The notes below the pieces were generated by a model, which saw only the letters and a list, made by a program, of their open reading frames with translations, had not been told where the DNA came from and did no database searches. Below, one piece after another: positions 8,915 to 18,230 of a stretch of DNA of 64,000 bases. The DNA comes from HGM13006 sp900757695 (GTDB lineage: Bacteria > Bacillota > Clostridia > Oscillospirales > Oscillospiraceae). Position numbers and translations under genes: made by a program. Every line of letters starts with the position of its first letter. The stretch's first letter is position 1. The DNA lies in NCBI GenBank assembly GCA_959607825.1, contig CAUHNW010000002.1, positions 124,001 to 188,000 of the forward strand, written 5' to 3'.

Positions 8915-9358
8915 ATGATGTGCAATGCAAGCTGGAAGCGGAGGATCACCCTGCTGGTGGTGCTGACGGTGGCGTTTATCTGGGGCAACTCCCTGATGCC
9001 GGGTACGGTGTCCGGTGCCATCAGCGACTGGGCCGGAGCGGTGCTGAGCCGTATTTTTGGCGGAGAGGTGGATACCATGCACGGCCACGGGGTGCTGCGG
9101 AAGCTGGCCCACGGAACAGAATATCTGATCCTTGGCGTGGAGCTCTGTTTGCTGCTGCGGCCGGAAAAGCCATGGAGCACGCTGGCCCTGTCCGGGGTAC
9201 TGACGGCGCTTTTGGATGAGACCATTCAGCTGTTTGTGCCGGAGCGGTGCGGGCAGATCAAGGATGTGTGGATCGACCTTGGGGGCTTTACCACCGGCGT
9301 GCTGCTGTGCATACTGGTGATCCATCTCTGGAAATATTGCAAAAAAGCGAAGTCCTAA
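8915..9358 (+). CDS. VanZ-like family membrane protein
   Basis: Small polytopic membrane protein of the VanZ-like family, named after a teicoplanin-resistance accessory protein; most chromosomal members have no known function. The 148 residues begin MMCNASWKRRITLLVVLTVA and show about four hydrophobic segments. Family features are FIWGNSLMPG near the first helix, RKLAHGTEYLILGVEL, and DETIQLFVPERCGQIKDVWID, whose acidic/His residues are conserved in the family. The start at 8915 follows TAGGAGGGA; the in-frame ATG at 8918 is equally possible, while one 60 bases earlier lacks a ribosome-binding site. Monocistronic, with a terminator at its end. Confidence 0.85.
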   Translation: MMCNASWKRRITLLVVLTVAFIWGNSLMPGTVSGAISDWAGAVLSRIFGGEVDTMHGHGVLRKLAHGTEYLILGVELCLLLRPEKPWSTLALSGVLTALLDETIQLFVPERCGQIKDVWIDLGGFTTGVLLCILVIHLWKYCKKAKS

Positions 9359-9376
9359 TTGCAGGGCTTCGCTTTT
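9347..9376. terminator. Hairpin terminator at the end of the VanZ-like gene
   Basis: GCGAAGTCC (9347-9355) pairs with GGGCTTCGC (9364-9372) with one G-U pair, then TTTT. The stem starts inside the last codons of the VanZ-like gene and can also serve the convergent glycosyltransferase. Confidence 0.75.
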
Positions 9377-9382
9377 CCGGTG

Positions 9383-10351
9383 TTATTCCTTTGTTTCAGG
9401 TGTATCCCATGTGCGCCGGCTGATGATATACCGGGGGCGGTGCTTGGTCTCCATATAGGTCTTGCCCAGATATTCACCGATGATGCCCAGCGACGTAAGC
9501 TGAACGCCGCTGACAAAGCAGATGATGCAGGTGGTGCTGGCCCAGCCGCTGACGGTCCGGCCCAGCAGGGCGCTGACCAGCGCCCAGATCACACCGATAA
9601 AGCTCACAAGAGCCACCAGAACCCCGAACCCTGTGATCATGCGCAGGGGCTTCACGGAGAGGCTGGTAATGCCGTCCATGGCCAGTGACAGCATCTTGGA
9701 GAGGGGGTAGTGGCTTTCACCGGCCAGCCGCTCATGGCGGACATACTCCACCGTGGTGCTGGGGAAGCCCACCAGCGGAACCATGCCCCGCAGGAACAGA
9801 TTGACCTCACCGAACTTTGAAAATTCCTGAAGCACCCGGCTGCTGATGAGCCGGTAGTCCGCATGGTTGTAGACCACCTCGGCCCCCATCTTGTTCATGA
9901 GCTTATAAAAGCTCTGGGCGGTAAAGCGCTTGAAAAAGGTGTCGGAATCCCGATTGGAGCGGACACCATAGACCACTTCAAAGCCCGCATGGTAGGCGTC
10001 CACCATGCCGTCCATGGCGTCAATGTCATCCTGACCGTCGCAGTCGATGGAGATGGTGATGTCGCAGCGGTCCTTTGCCTCCATGAGTCCGGCCAGAACG
10101 GCGTTCTGGTGGCCACGGTTCCGGCTCTGACTGATGCCCAGAAAATGCGGATCCTGCCGGGCGAGGCTGCAAATGATGTCCCATGTGGCATCGCTGCTGC
10201 CGTCATTCACAAACAGTACACGGCTTTCCGGGGAGATCTTACCCCGGGCGGACAGATCCGTGATTTTTCTGAGAAATTGGGGCGCTGTAATGGGAAGGAC
10301 TTCCTGCTCGTTATAACAGGGGATGATGATATAGAGAATGGGAGATTCCAT
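9383..10351 (-). CDS. Family 2 glycosyltransferase, polyprenyl-phosphate sugar transferase (GtrB/DPM-like)
   Basis: Likely transfers a sugar from a nucleotide donor to polyprenyl phosphate on the inner membrane face, supplying cell-envelope glycosylation. The 322 residues start with IIIPCYNEQEVLP and contain VNDGSSDAT (48-56) and SIDCDGQDD (101-109). The last corresponds to the metal-binding D-x-D region, which in relatives usually reads D(A)DLQDP/D. FLRGM and GFPSTTVEYVRHERLAGESHYPLSKM follow, then two C-terminal membrane helices (about 236-262 and 271-293), the GtrB arrangement. The start has AAAGGAG. Acceptor and sugar cannot be told from sequence. Monocistronic by context. Confidence 0.88.
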   Translation of the reverse strand: MESPILYIIIPCYNEQEVLPITAPQFLRKITDLSARGKISPESRVLFVNDGSSDATWDIICSLARQDPHFLGISQSRNRGHQNAVLAGLMEAKDRCDITISIDCDGQDDIDAMDGMVDAYHAGFEVVYGVRSNRDSDTFFKRFTAQSFYKLMNKMGAEVVYNHADYRLISSRVLQEFSKFGEVNLFLRGMVPLVGFPSTTVEYVRHERLAGESHYPLSKMLSLAMDGITSLSVKPLRMITGFGVLVALVSFIGVIWALVSALLGRTVSGWASTTCIICFVSGVQLTSLGIIGEYLGKTYMETKHRPRYIISRRTWDTPETKE

Positions 10352-10404
10352 ATAGACTCCTTTCCGGCGGAGAAACCGTCAACGCAGTTTATTCAGCAGG
10401 CATT

Positions 10405-10433
10405 ATTATAGCATGATTTTCTAATGACTGGAA
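10405..10433 (-). promoter_or_regulatory. Possible promoter of the glycosyltransferase gene
   Basis: Perfect TATAAT on the minus strand (10405-10410); the best -35 at 17 bases is only TTCCAG (10428-10433). About 50 bases upstream of the start codon. Confidence 0.45.
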
Positions 10434-10512
10434 GAGAAGGGACATCAATGTTGCGGAAAATTTACATCTGCTTTACAAGGCTTGCGCAGAAAGGGGAAAG
10501 GCCGGATTTTGC

Positions 10513-10541
10513 TTGCTTTTTCGGGAAAAAACTGATAAACT
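10513..10541 (+). promoter_or_regulatory. Probable promoter of the miaB-mutS-mutL operon
   Basis: TTGCTT (10513-10518), 17 bases, TAAACT (10536-10541), about 48 bases before the miaB start. Confidence 0.55.
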
Positions 10542-10589
10542 AAACGGATGTGACACGATAGAAAAGAGAACGATTTTGGAGGACAGACC

Positions 10590-11999
10590 ATGGCGTCTTC
10601 AACACAGATCATTTCAAAAGAACAGCTTGAGATCCAGCAGAAGTATGCCGATCAGGTGCAGGCCTACTGGACAGCCCGGGGCATCCAGCCCACGGCGTGG
10701 CTGGACACCTATGGCTGCCAGCAGAATGAGGCAGACAGCGAGCGGATGCTGGGGATGCTCATCGAGATGGGCTATCATGCCCAGCAGGAGCCGGAGGGGG
10801 CCGACCTGATCATTATCAATACCTGTGCGGTGCGGGAGCATGCGGAGCAGCGGGTGTTTGGAAATTTGGGCGCTTTGACCCATACCCGCCGCCGCCACCC
10901 GGAGCAGCTGATTTTTCTCACCGGCTGCATGGCCGGACAGGAGACTGTCGTACAGCGGATCAAGAAGAGCTACCCCCATGTGGCGGGCGTCATGTCGTCC
11001 CATGCCCAGTGGCAGCTGCCGGAGATCCTTTACAAAGCGCTGACCGTGGGGAAGCGCCAGTTTGTGACCCCGGAAACCGGCAACATCGTAGAGGGCCTGC
11101 CGGTGAGCCGGAAGGACAGCCTCAAGGGCTGGGTCAGCATCATGTACGGCTGCAACAACTTCTGCACCTACTGCATTGTGCCCCATGTCCGGGGCCGGGA
11201 GCGGAGCCGGATGCCGGAGGACATCGTGCGGGAAGTGAAGGGCATGATCGACAGCGGCTATAAGGACATTACCCTTTTGGGACAGAATGTAAACTCCTAT
11301 GGAAAGGATCTTGGCCTTGGGGTGGATTTTGCCGATCTGCTGAAGATGCTCTCGGAGTTGCCCGGGGACTTTATCCTGCGGTTTATGACCAGCCATCCCA
11401 AGGATGCCTCCCGAAAGCTGTTTGATACTATGGCATCTTCGCCAAAAATCGCAAAGCATATTCACCTGCCCTTCCAGGCAGGAAATGACCGTGTGCTGAA
11501 GGCCATGAACCGGCACTACAACTCGGCACAGTATCTGGAGCTGGTGGACTACGCCCGGAAGGTAATGCCGGATATCGTACTGACCTCGGATGTTATTGTG
11601 GGCTTCCCCGGTGAAACGGATGAGGAATTTGAAGACACCCTGCGGCTGGTGGAGAAGGTGCGCTATGATGCGCTGTTTACCTTTATTTTCTCTCCCCGCA
11701 GTGGGACTCCGGCGGCGGAAATGCCGGATCCCTATACCAGAGCACAGAAGCAGCAGCGGTTTGACCGGCTGCTGGAGCTCCAGAACCGAATTTCGCAGGA
11801 AAAACACAAAGACTATGTGGGAAAGACCATGCGGGTGCTGGTGGATGGGCAGGACGGCGATCAGCTGACGGCCCGGACGGATGGCGGACGGCTGGTGAGA
11901 ATGCCGGGAGATCCCGCATGGATCGGCACGTTCCGGCAGGTACGGATCGTAGACAGCACCACATGGAGTCTGGTGGGAGAAATCGAGGAGGCACAATAA
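10590..11999 (+). CDS. miaB: tRNA-2-methylthio-N6-dimethylallyladenosine-37 synthase
   Basis: Radical SAM methylthiotransferase that adds the 2-methylthio group to i6A37 of tRNA. The 469 residues hold an N-terminal MTTase domain whose cluster cysteines are visible (Cys43 in DTYGCQQNEADSE, Cys79 in NTCAVRE, Cys113 in TGCMAG), the radical SAM CxxxCxxC at Cys188, Cys192 and Cys195 (YGCNNFCTYCIVP), and a C-terminal TRAM domain. The family usually has QMN where this has QQN. GGAGG precedes the ATG. miaA, which makes the i6A substrate, lies ~7 kb downstream in the same run of genes. Its TAA overlaps the mutS ATG by one base, suggesting coupled translation. Confidence 0.96.
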   Translation: MASSTQIISKEQLEIQQKYADQVQAYWTARGIQPTAWLDTYGCQQNEADSERMLGMLIEMGYHAQQEPEGADLIIINTCAVREHAEQRVFGNLGALTHTRRRHPEQLIFLTGCMAGQETVVQRIKKSYPHVAGVMSSHAQWQLPEILYKALTVGKRQFVTPETGNIVEGLPVSRKDSLKGWVSIMYGCNNFCTYCIVPHVRGRERSRMPEDIVREVKGMIDSGYKDITLLGQNVNSYGKDLGLGVDFADLLKMLSELPGDFILRFMTSHPKDASRKLFDTMASSPKIAKHIHLPFQAGNDRVLKAMNRHYNSAQYLELVDYARKVMPDIVLTSDVIVGFPGETDEEFEDTLRLVEKVRYDALFTFIFSPRSGTPAAEMPDPYTRAQKQQRFDRLLELQNRISQEKHKDYVGKTMRVLVDGQDGDQLTARTDGGRLVRMPGDPAWIGTFRQVRIVDSTTWSLVGEIEEAQ

Positions 12000-14614
12000 T
12001 GGCAGAGCTTACCCCCATGATGAAGCAGTATCTGGAAATCAAGGAGCAGAACCCGGACTGCATTCTGTTCTTCCGGCTGGGGGACTTCTATGAGATGTTC
12101 AATGAGGATGCAAAGCTTGCGTCCAAAGAGCTGGATTTGACCCTGACCACTCGGGATCGCAGCAAATCCGCAGAGGAGCGGGTGCCCATGTGCGGCGTCC
12201 CGTTCCACAGCTGTGAGAGCTATATCGCCCGGCTGGTGAGCCGTGGCTACAAGGTTGCCATCTGCGAGCAGATGGAGGATCCCGCACTGGCCAAGGGGCT
12301 GGTAAAGCGGGAGATCATCCGGGTGATCACCCCGGGCACCGTAACCGAAAGCTCCATGCTGGAGGAAGGGAAGAACAACTACATTGCCTGTGTGGTTGGG
12401 GCCGGAAGCGACTGGGGCGTGGCCTTCTGCGATGTTTCCACCGGCGCGTTCTATGCCACCGACGGACAGGGCTCCGGTGCGGTGGAAAAAATCATCAACG
12501 AATTGGGGCGTTTCACGCCGGCAGAGGTGCTGCTTGGGGGAGAGGCTGCGGAAAATCGGCAGCTTCGAGGCGTCCTTTCCGGCAGACTGGAATGCTGTGT
12601 GCAGGTGGGAGAGCAGCGGCTCTTTGACCGGGCGGAGGATCTTGCGGCCCTTCAGGGGCAGTTTCCGGCGGAAGAGCTGTCCGGGCAGGGGCTGGAAGAA
12701 AGCCCCGCCGCCCTGATGGCCTGCGGCGGCCTGCTGATCCATTTGAAGGAGATCGAAAAATCTGACCTGTGCCATATCAACCATCTGGAATACTATCTCA
12801 GCGGCCAGTTTATGGAGCTGGATCTGACGGCACGGCGGAATCTGGAGCTCACCGAGACCATGCGCAGCAAGGAAAAGCGGGGGAGCCTCCTGTGGGTGCT
12901 GGACAAGACCAAGACTGCCATGGGCGGGCGAATGCTCCGCTCCTGGCTGGAAAAGCCCCTGCTGCGGCCTAGGGAGATCCTGCGTCGGTCGGCAGCAGTG
13001 GAGGAACTGGTAAACGATTCGATGGCACGGCAGGAGCTTCAGATCACCCTGCGGGAGATCACGGATATGGAGCGCTCCATTGGCCGGATCGTAGCGGGGA
13101 CGGCCAATGCCAGGGACCTTTTGGGCATGGCAACTGCCATGGGTGCCCTGCCGGAGCTGCTGAATCAGATGAGCGCATTTCAGTCTGAGCGCCTTCAGGC
13201 GCTGGCACAGCAGCTGGATCCGCTGGAGGATCTGTGCAGCGAGCTGAGCCGGGCCATTGTGGACGATCCGCCCTTTACGGTGCGGGAAGGCGGCATGATC
13301 CGGGACGGCTATGACCAGCAGGTAGACCAGCTGCGGGACATTATGTCCGGCGGAAAGGGGAATCTTGCAGGCATTGAGGCTGCGGAGCGGGAGAAAACCG
13401 GGATCCCCAAGCTGAAGGTCGGCTACAATCGTGTATTCGGCTATTACATAGAGATCTCTAAAACCTATAAGGGGCAGGTGCCGGAGAATTACATCCGAAA
13501 GCAGACCCTGGCCAACTGCGAGCGCTATATTACACAGGAGCTCAAAGAACTGGAATCCACCATTCTTGGGGCCAAAGACCGGATCACGGCGCTGGAATAT
13601 GAGATCTTTACCAAGCTCCGGGGCTATGTTTCGGAGAACTCTGCCCGGGTACAGCTGTCCTGCCAGGTGGTTGCAGAGGTGGATGTGCTGTGCGCACTGG
13701 CTGAGGTGGCGGCGGACAACGGCTATGTACGGCCGGAGGTAGACTTTACCGATGAGATCCACATTGAAGAGGGCCGCCATCCTGTGGTGGAAAAAATGCT
13801 GAAGGATACCCTGTTTGTGCCCAATGATACCGAGCTTGGGACGGCGGCCAACCGTGTCTCGGTGATCACCGGCCCCAATATGGCGGGTAAATCCACCTAT
13901 ATGCGGCAGGTGGCGCTGATCGTATTGATGGCCCAGATCGGTTCCTTCGTTCCGGCAAAAAGCGCACGGATCGGCATCTGTGACCGGGTATTCACCCGGA
14001 TCGGTGCCTCCGATGACCTGAGCGCCGGACAGTCTACCTTTATGGTGGAAATGAGCGAGGTGGCGGAGATCCTGAAAAACGCCACGGCACGGAGCCTGCT
14101 GATTCTGGACGAGATCGGTAGAGGCACCTCCACCTTTGACGGCATGGCCATTGCCCGGGCGGTGCTGGAATACTGTGCCAGCCCCAAAAAGCTGGGGGCC
14201 AAGGTGCTCTTCGCCACCCATTACCATGAGCTTACCGTCATGGAGGAGGAGATCCCGGGCCTCAAAAATTACAACATTGCGGTGAAGAAGCGGGGCGAGG
14301 ATGTGATCTTCCTTCGGAAGATTGTCCCCGGCGCCGCAGATGACAGCTTCGGCATTGAGGTGGCACGTCTGGCGGGTATTCCCGAAAAAGTGGTGGCCCG
14401 GGCCAGAACCATTCTCAAGGAGCTGGAGAGCGGGAGCTCCGATATTCAGCCCCGCAGAAAGGAACAGCCGGAGGAACCGGCGCAGGTGAGCTTTATGGAT
14501 ATGGGCGGCAGCCAGATTGCCCAGAAGCTCCGGGACATCACCATTGAGACTCTGACGCCCATTGAGGCCCTGAATGTACTCTTTGAGCTGAAGAAGATGG
14601 CAGAGGATGTTTAA
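11999..14614 (+). CDS. mutS: DNA mismatch repair protein MutS
   Basis: Recognises mismatches and starts repair with MutL. The 871 residues match MutS1 length. Visible: the mismatch-wedge Phe-x-Glu in LGDFYEMF (residues 28-34), connector and lever domains, Walker A ITGPNMAGKSTYMRQ (near 622-636), Walker B/D-loop LLILDEIGRGTSTFDG, the His loop ATHYHEL, and a C-terminal dimerisation tail. I chose the ATG overlapping the miaB stop (TAATG), with GAGGAGG eight bases upstream; more upstream in-frame starts lie inside miaB. A CPBP-family gene separates it from mutL, which is unusual because the two are often adjacent. Confidence 0.98.
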   Translation: MAELTPMMKQYLEIKEQNPDCILFFRLGDFYEMFNEDAKLASKELDLTLTTRDRSKSAEERVPMCGVPFHSCESYIARLVSRGYKVAICEQMEDPALAKGLVKREIIRVITPGTVTESSMLEEGKNNYIACVVGAGSDWGVAFCDVSTGAFYATDGQGSGAVEKIINELGRFTPAEVLLGGEAAENRQLRGVLSGRLECCVQVGEQRLFDRAEDLAALQGQFPAEELSGQGLEESPAALMACGGLLIHLKEIEKSDLCHINHLEYYLSGQFMELDLTARRNLELTETMRSKEKRGSLLWVLDKTKTAMGGRMLRSWLEKPLLRPREILRRSAAVEELVNDSMARQELQITLREITDMERSIGRIVAGTANARDLLGMATAMGALPELLNQMSAFQSERLQALAQQLDPLEDLCSELSRAIVDDPPFTVREGGMIRDGYDQQVDQLRDIMSGGKGNLAGIEAAEREKTGIPKLKVGYNRVFGYYIEISKTYKGQVPENYIRKQTLANCERYITQELKELESTILGAKDRITALEYEIFTKLRGYVSENSARVQLSCQVVAEVDVLCALAEVAADNGYVRPEVDFTDEIHIEEGRHPVVEKMLKDTLFVPNDTELGTAANRVSVITGPNMAGKSTYMRQVALIVLMAQIGSFVPAKSARIGICDRVFTRIGASDDLSAGQSTFMVEMSEVAEILKNATARSLLILDEIGRGTSTFDGMAIARAVLEYCASPKKLGAKVLFATHYHELTVMEEEIPGLKNYNIAVKKRGEDVIFLRKIVPGAADDSFGIEVARLAGIPEKVVARARTILKELESGSSDIQPRRKEQPEEPAQVSFMDMGGSQIAQKLRDITIETLTPIEALNVLFELKKMAEDV

Positions 14615-14615
14615 G

Positions 14616-15311
14616 ATGAATCAGCCGCTTTCGGTGAAAATGCGCCGATATGAGGTCATTGGCGGCGTTGTATGGCTGATCTTCTATGGGTTCTTCATGG
14701 GGGATGTGCTGGCGCTGCTGCTTGGCCTGCTGGGAATCCCCTATACCGGGGCACAGCTCAATGCGGTATATTTCCTCAGTAATTTCGTGATCACGGCGCT
14801 GCTGTTCCGGCGGTTTCTGGCCTACAGCCTGCCGGTGGCGGCAGATCATCTGCTGCGGTGCCTGAAGGCGATGCTGCTGGGCTTTTGCCTCTACTGGATC
14901 CTTCAGGTGGGGCTGGACCTGCTGGGACAGCTGCTGAACGGCAAAGTCAGCATTCCCAATGATGATACGGTGGCCTCCATTGCGGGAGAGAATTACCGGA
15001 TCATGTGGGCCGGTGCGGTGCTGCTGGCACCGCTGACGGAGGAAACGCTGGTGCGGGGCCTGATCTTTGGCAATCTGCGCCGGTGGAGCCGTCCGGCGGC
15101 CTATGGCGCGGCGGCGGCGGTGTTTGCGGCGATGCATGTGCTTCCTTATCTTGGCCAGATGGATGCGCTGAGCATCTGCTATAATATTCTGGTCTATGGG
15201 CTGCCCAGTCTTGCGCTGTGCGCCTGCTATGAGTATGCGGGGACCATCTGGGCCCCGGTTGGCCTTCATATGATTATCAACGCCCTTGGCATGGGCGCCA
15301 TGGGCGGATGA
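14616..15311 (+). CDS. CPBP-family intramembrane metalloprotease
   Basis: Multi-pass membrane protein of the CPBP (CAAX protease / bacteriocin-processing, Abi) family. Conserved elements are visible in order: EETLVRG (glutamate pair and Arg), His in FAAMHVLP, and HMIINALG near the C-terminus. These supply the putative metal and catalytic residues within a ~232-residue, roughly seven-helix protein. The start at 14616 has GAGG at nine bases; an ATG at 14607 is too close to it. It begins two bases after mutS and ends about 30 bases before mutL, so it rides in the mismatch-repair operon with no obvious functional link. Substrate unknown. Confidence 0.85.
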   Translation: MNQPLSVKMRRYEVIGGVVWLIFYGFFMGDVLALLLGLLGIPYTGAQLNAVYFLSNFVITALLFRRFLAYSLPVAADHLLRCLKAMLLGFCLYWILQVGLDLLGQLLNGKVSIPNDDTVASIAGENYRIMWAGAVLLAPLTEETLVRGLIFGNLRRWSRPAAYGAAAAVFAAMHVLPYLGQMDALSICYNILVYGLPSLALCACYEYAGTIWAPVGLHMIINALGMGAMGG

Positions 15312-15344
15312 TCGCTGTGTTATATAGAATCGGGTGAATCAAAA

Positions 15345-17366
15345 ATGGGAATCATTCATAAGCTGTCTCCGGCACTGGCGGATATGATTGCCGCCGGAGA
15401 GGTGGTAGAGCGTCCGGCTTCTGTGATCAAGGAGCTGGTGGAAAATGCCGTGGATGCCGGCGCCACGAAGATCACCGTGGAGATCAAAAACGGCGGTGTT
15501 ACCTTTATGCGGGTCACAGACAACGGCTGCGGCATGTCCCGGGAGGATGCGCCTACGGCGTTCCTGCGTCATGCCACATCGAAGATCTCCTGTGCGGAGG
15601 ACCTTGGCGGGATCTCCACCATGGGCTTCCGGGGCGAGGCATTGGCGGCCATCAGCTCGGTGAGCAAGATCGACCTGCTGACCCGGGCGGCATCCGAAGA
15701 GCTGGGGGTCAGTATGCGGGTAGAAGCCGGAAATGTCATGGATATTCAGCCTGCGGGCTGCCCCCAGGGAACCACCATGATCATCCGGGATCTGTTTTAC
15801 AACACCCCTGCCCGGATGAAATTCCTGAAGCGGGACAGTGTGGAGGGAAGCTATATCAGCGGCGCTGTCCAGCGGCAGGCGCTGGGCCACCCGGAGATTG
15901 CCTTCCGTTTTCTGCGGGACGGGAAGCCGGAGCTGACGACCCCCGGGGACGGGAAGCTCCTGTCGGCCATTTATGCGGCCATGGGCCGTGCCAGTGCAAA
16001 AGAGATGGTGGAGGTGAAGTCCTCTTCCGGCGGCGTGACGGTGACCGGCTATGTGGGAAAGCCCACGGCCAGCCGGGGCAGCCGCAGCTATCAGCATTTC
16101 TTTGTGAATGGACGTTATGTAAAGTCCAGAATGATGGCCTCCGCACTGGAAGAGGCCTATAAAAATCAGATCATGGTGGGAAGGTTCCCCATCTGCGTAC
16201 TCCATGTGACGGTAGCGCCCACGGCGGTGGATGTCAATGTCCACCCGGCAAAAACCGAAGTGAAGTTCCTCCGGGAGGGGGATGTGTTTGACGCCATCCA
16301 CTACAGTGTGCTGGGGGCCCTGAGCCGGGCGCAGGATCGTCCGGAGATGCAGCTGAAGCAGCCAAAGCCCCAGGTGCAGCCCAAGCAGGATTTTTATCAA
16401 ACGGTTACGGCGCAGGAGTATCGGGCCATGACCGGGATGCTGGAAAAGGGAACCTCAGTCCAGCCCTCCGAGCCTGTGGTGCGTCAGTTCCAGACACTGG
16501 TGCAGCGGACGGAAGATCAGAGACCGGCACTTTCCGTACACGACAGTGTCCGAATGGCACCGTCGGCGCAGGGAGCAAAGCCGATCCCTCGGCGGGAGGA
16601 ACGTCCTGCTGCGGCCACAATTCCGGACCCGGCGCCCTTGCAGGCAGAGCCGGAGCGGATCCCGGTACAGCCGGAGATGCCGGAGCCGGTGCGGCAGGAG
16701 GCCCCGGAAGCGCCGGTACAGACGGCCATGGAGATGCCGCCGATGCCGACCCCGGCAGTGCCGGAGCCGCAGCAGATTCGGGAGCCGGAACGGCCGGAGG
16801 AAAAGCCCTACCGGATCATCGGGGAGGCATTGGATACCTATATTATTGTGGAGCAGGGAGACGGCCTGCTGCTCTTTGACAAGCATGCGGCCCATGAGCG
16901 GATCCGTTTTGAACGGTTGAAGGCCCAGGGCCATGAGGTCATGAGCCAGCTGCTGATGGCTCCCCTGCATCCCAGAATGAGCCGGGAAGAAACGGCGATA
17001 CTGTTGGAAAACCGGGAGACGCTGGAGGGACTGGGCTTTACGGTGGAGGACTTCGGCGGAGACCTGCTGGTTCGGGCCATTCCCTGTGATGTGCCGGAGG
17101 CAGAGGCGGCAGCATGTCTGTCGGAGCTGGCGCAGCAAATGATAGACGGAAGGAAACTTGATAAGAGTGCGGTCTACGATGATCTGCTCCATACAGTTGC
17201 GTGCAAGGGAGCAATCAAGGGCGGACAGCATACAGATCCACAAGAGATCGCTGCACTGGTAGCGGAACTGATGAGTCGGGATGATATCAAGCATTGTCCC
17301 CATGGCCGGCCGGTGTGCATCACGTTGAGCCGTGCAACATTGGAGCGTCAATTTAAGCGGACATAA
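15345..17366 (+). CDS. mutL: DNA mismatch repair protein MutL with endonuclease motif
   Basis: 673-residue GHKL ATPase that couples MutS to strand incision. The N-terminal ATPase has ELVENAVDAGAT (30-41), DNGCGM and TMGFRGEALAAISS. A long Pro/Glu/Gln-rich linker (about 335-485) follows. The C-terminal domain has DKHAAHERIRFE (about 512-523), the MutL nicking-endonuclease metal motif, with Lys for the usual Gln, plus ACKGAIK and HCPHGRP. Endonuclease-type MutL is expected in bacteria without MutH, and no mutH is seen. The start follows a weak GGGTGA, so translation may rely on the upstream gene. It is 12 bases before uppP. Confidence 0.97.
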   Translation: MGIIHKLSPALADMIAAGEVVERPASVIKELVENAVDAGATKITVEIKNGGVTFMRVTDNGCGMSREDAPTAFLRHATSKISCAEDLGGISTMGFRGEALAAISSVSKIDLLTRAASEELGVSMRVEAGNVMDIQPAGCPQGTTMIIRDLFYNTPARMKFLKRDSVEGSYISGAVQRQALGHPEIAFRFLRDGKPELTTPGDGKLLSAIYAAMGRASAKEMVEVKSSSGGVTVTGYVGKPTASRGSRSYQHFFVNGRYVKSRMMASALEEAYKNQIMVGRFPICVLHVTVAPTAVDVNVHPAKTEVKFLREGDVFDAIHYSVLGALSRAQDRPEMQLKQPKPQVQPKQDFYQTVTAQEYRAMTGMLEKGTSVQPSEPVVRQFQTLVQRTEDQRPALSVHDSVRMAPSAQGAKPIPRREERPAAATIPDPAPLQAEPERIPVQPEMPEPVRQEAPEAPVQTAMEMPPMPTPAVPEPQQIREPERPEEKPYRIIGEALDTYIIVEQGDGLLLFDKHAAHERIRFERLKAQGHEVMSQLLMAPLHPRMSREETAILLENRETLEGLGFTVEDFGGDLLVRAIPCDVPEAEAAACLSELAQQMIDGRKLDKSAVYDDLLHTVACKGAIKGGQHTDPQEIAALVAELMSRDDIKHCPHGRPVCITLSRATLERQFKRT

Positions 17367-17378
17367 GGAGAACAAATT

Positions 17379-18209
17379 ATGTTTCTTGAGATTTTGAAGG
17401 CGATTATTTATGGCATTGTGGAAGGCATCACTGAGTGGCTGCCCATCAGCTCCACTGGACATCTGATCCTGCTGGAGCAGCTGCTGCCGCTGAAAGCATC
17501 GGATGCGTTTATGTCCATGTTTGATGTGGTGATCCAGCTGGGGGCGATTCTGGCGGTCGTTGTGCTGTTCTTCCACAAGCTCAATCCTTTCTCCGGACGG
17601 AAAAGCATGGTGGAGAAACGTCAGACATGGCAGCTGTGGTTTAAGGTGATCGTGGCGGTACTGCCCTCGGTGGTGCTGGGACTGCTGCTGGACGATTGGA
17701 TGGATGCCCACCTCTATAACCATGTGGTTGTGGCCATTATGCTGATCCTGTACGGCGTTGCCTTCATTGCGGTAGAGCGATATAATCAGGGCCGCCGTCC
17801 CGCCATTCGAACCACCAATCAGATCTCCTATCGGACAGCGCTGCTGGTGGGCTGCTTTCAGGTGCTTGCCATGATTCCCGGAACCTCTCGCTCCGGTGCC
17901 ACCATTCTGGGGGCGATCCTGCTGGGCATGAGCCGCACAGTGGGCTCGGAGTTCTCTTTCTTTCTGGCGATTCCCACGATGCTGGGCGCCAGTGCGCTGA
18001 AGGCGCTGAAGTTTATTCTCGGGGGCTATTCCATGAGCGGCAGCGAGTGGGCCTGCCTGATCGTGGCGTCGGTGGTGGCCTTTGTGGTTTCCCTGCTGGC
18101 GATCCGAAGCTTGATGAATTATGTAAAGCAACATACCTTCTCGGCCTTTGGTATCTATCGGATCATTTTGGGCGTTGTGGTACTGGCAGCCTATTTCATC
18201 ACAAAGTAA
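17379..18209 (+). CDS. uppP: Undecaprenyl-diphosphatase UppP/BacA
   Basis: Integral membrane phosphatase that regenerates undecaprenyl phosphate, the lipid carrier for peptidoglycan and other envelope polymers; it also confers bacitracin tolerance. At 276 residues it has standard length. Both signature regions are present: EGITEWLPISSTGHLIL (residues 14-30) and PGTSRSGATI. About eight hydrophobic segments are visible. AAGGAG lies six to seven bases before the ATG. It follows mutL after 12 bases. Two PAP2-type phosphatases near the end of the window could overlap with it functionally. Confidence 0.96.
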   Translation: MFLEILKAIIYGIVEGITEWLPISSTGHLILLEQLLPLKASDAFMSMFDVVIQLGAILAVVVLFFHKLNPFSGRKSMVEKRQTWQLWFKVIVAVLPSVVLGLLLDDWMDAHLYNHVVVAIMLILYGVAFIAVERYNQGRRPAIRTTNQISYRTALLVGCFQVLAMIPGTSRSGATILGAILLGMSRTVGSEFSFFLAIPTMLGASALKALKFILGGYSMSGSEWACLIVASVVAFVVSLLAIRSLMNYVKQHTFSAFGIYRIILGVVVLAAYFITK

Positions 18210-18230
18210 TGGGGGAATCGGAGCGTGAAA

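Noticed and set aside
11861..14227. 788-codon minus-strand open frame across mutS
   Set aside because: Antisense shadow of mutS; translation is His/Leu/Gln-rich without family motifs.
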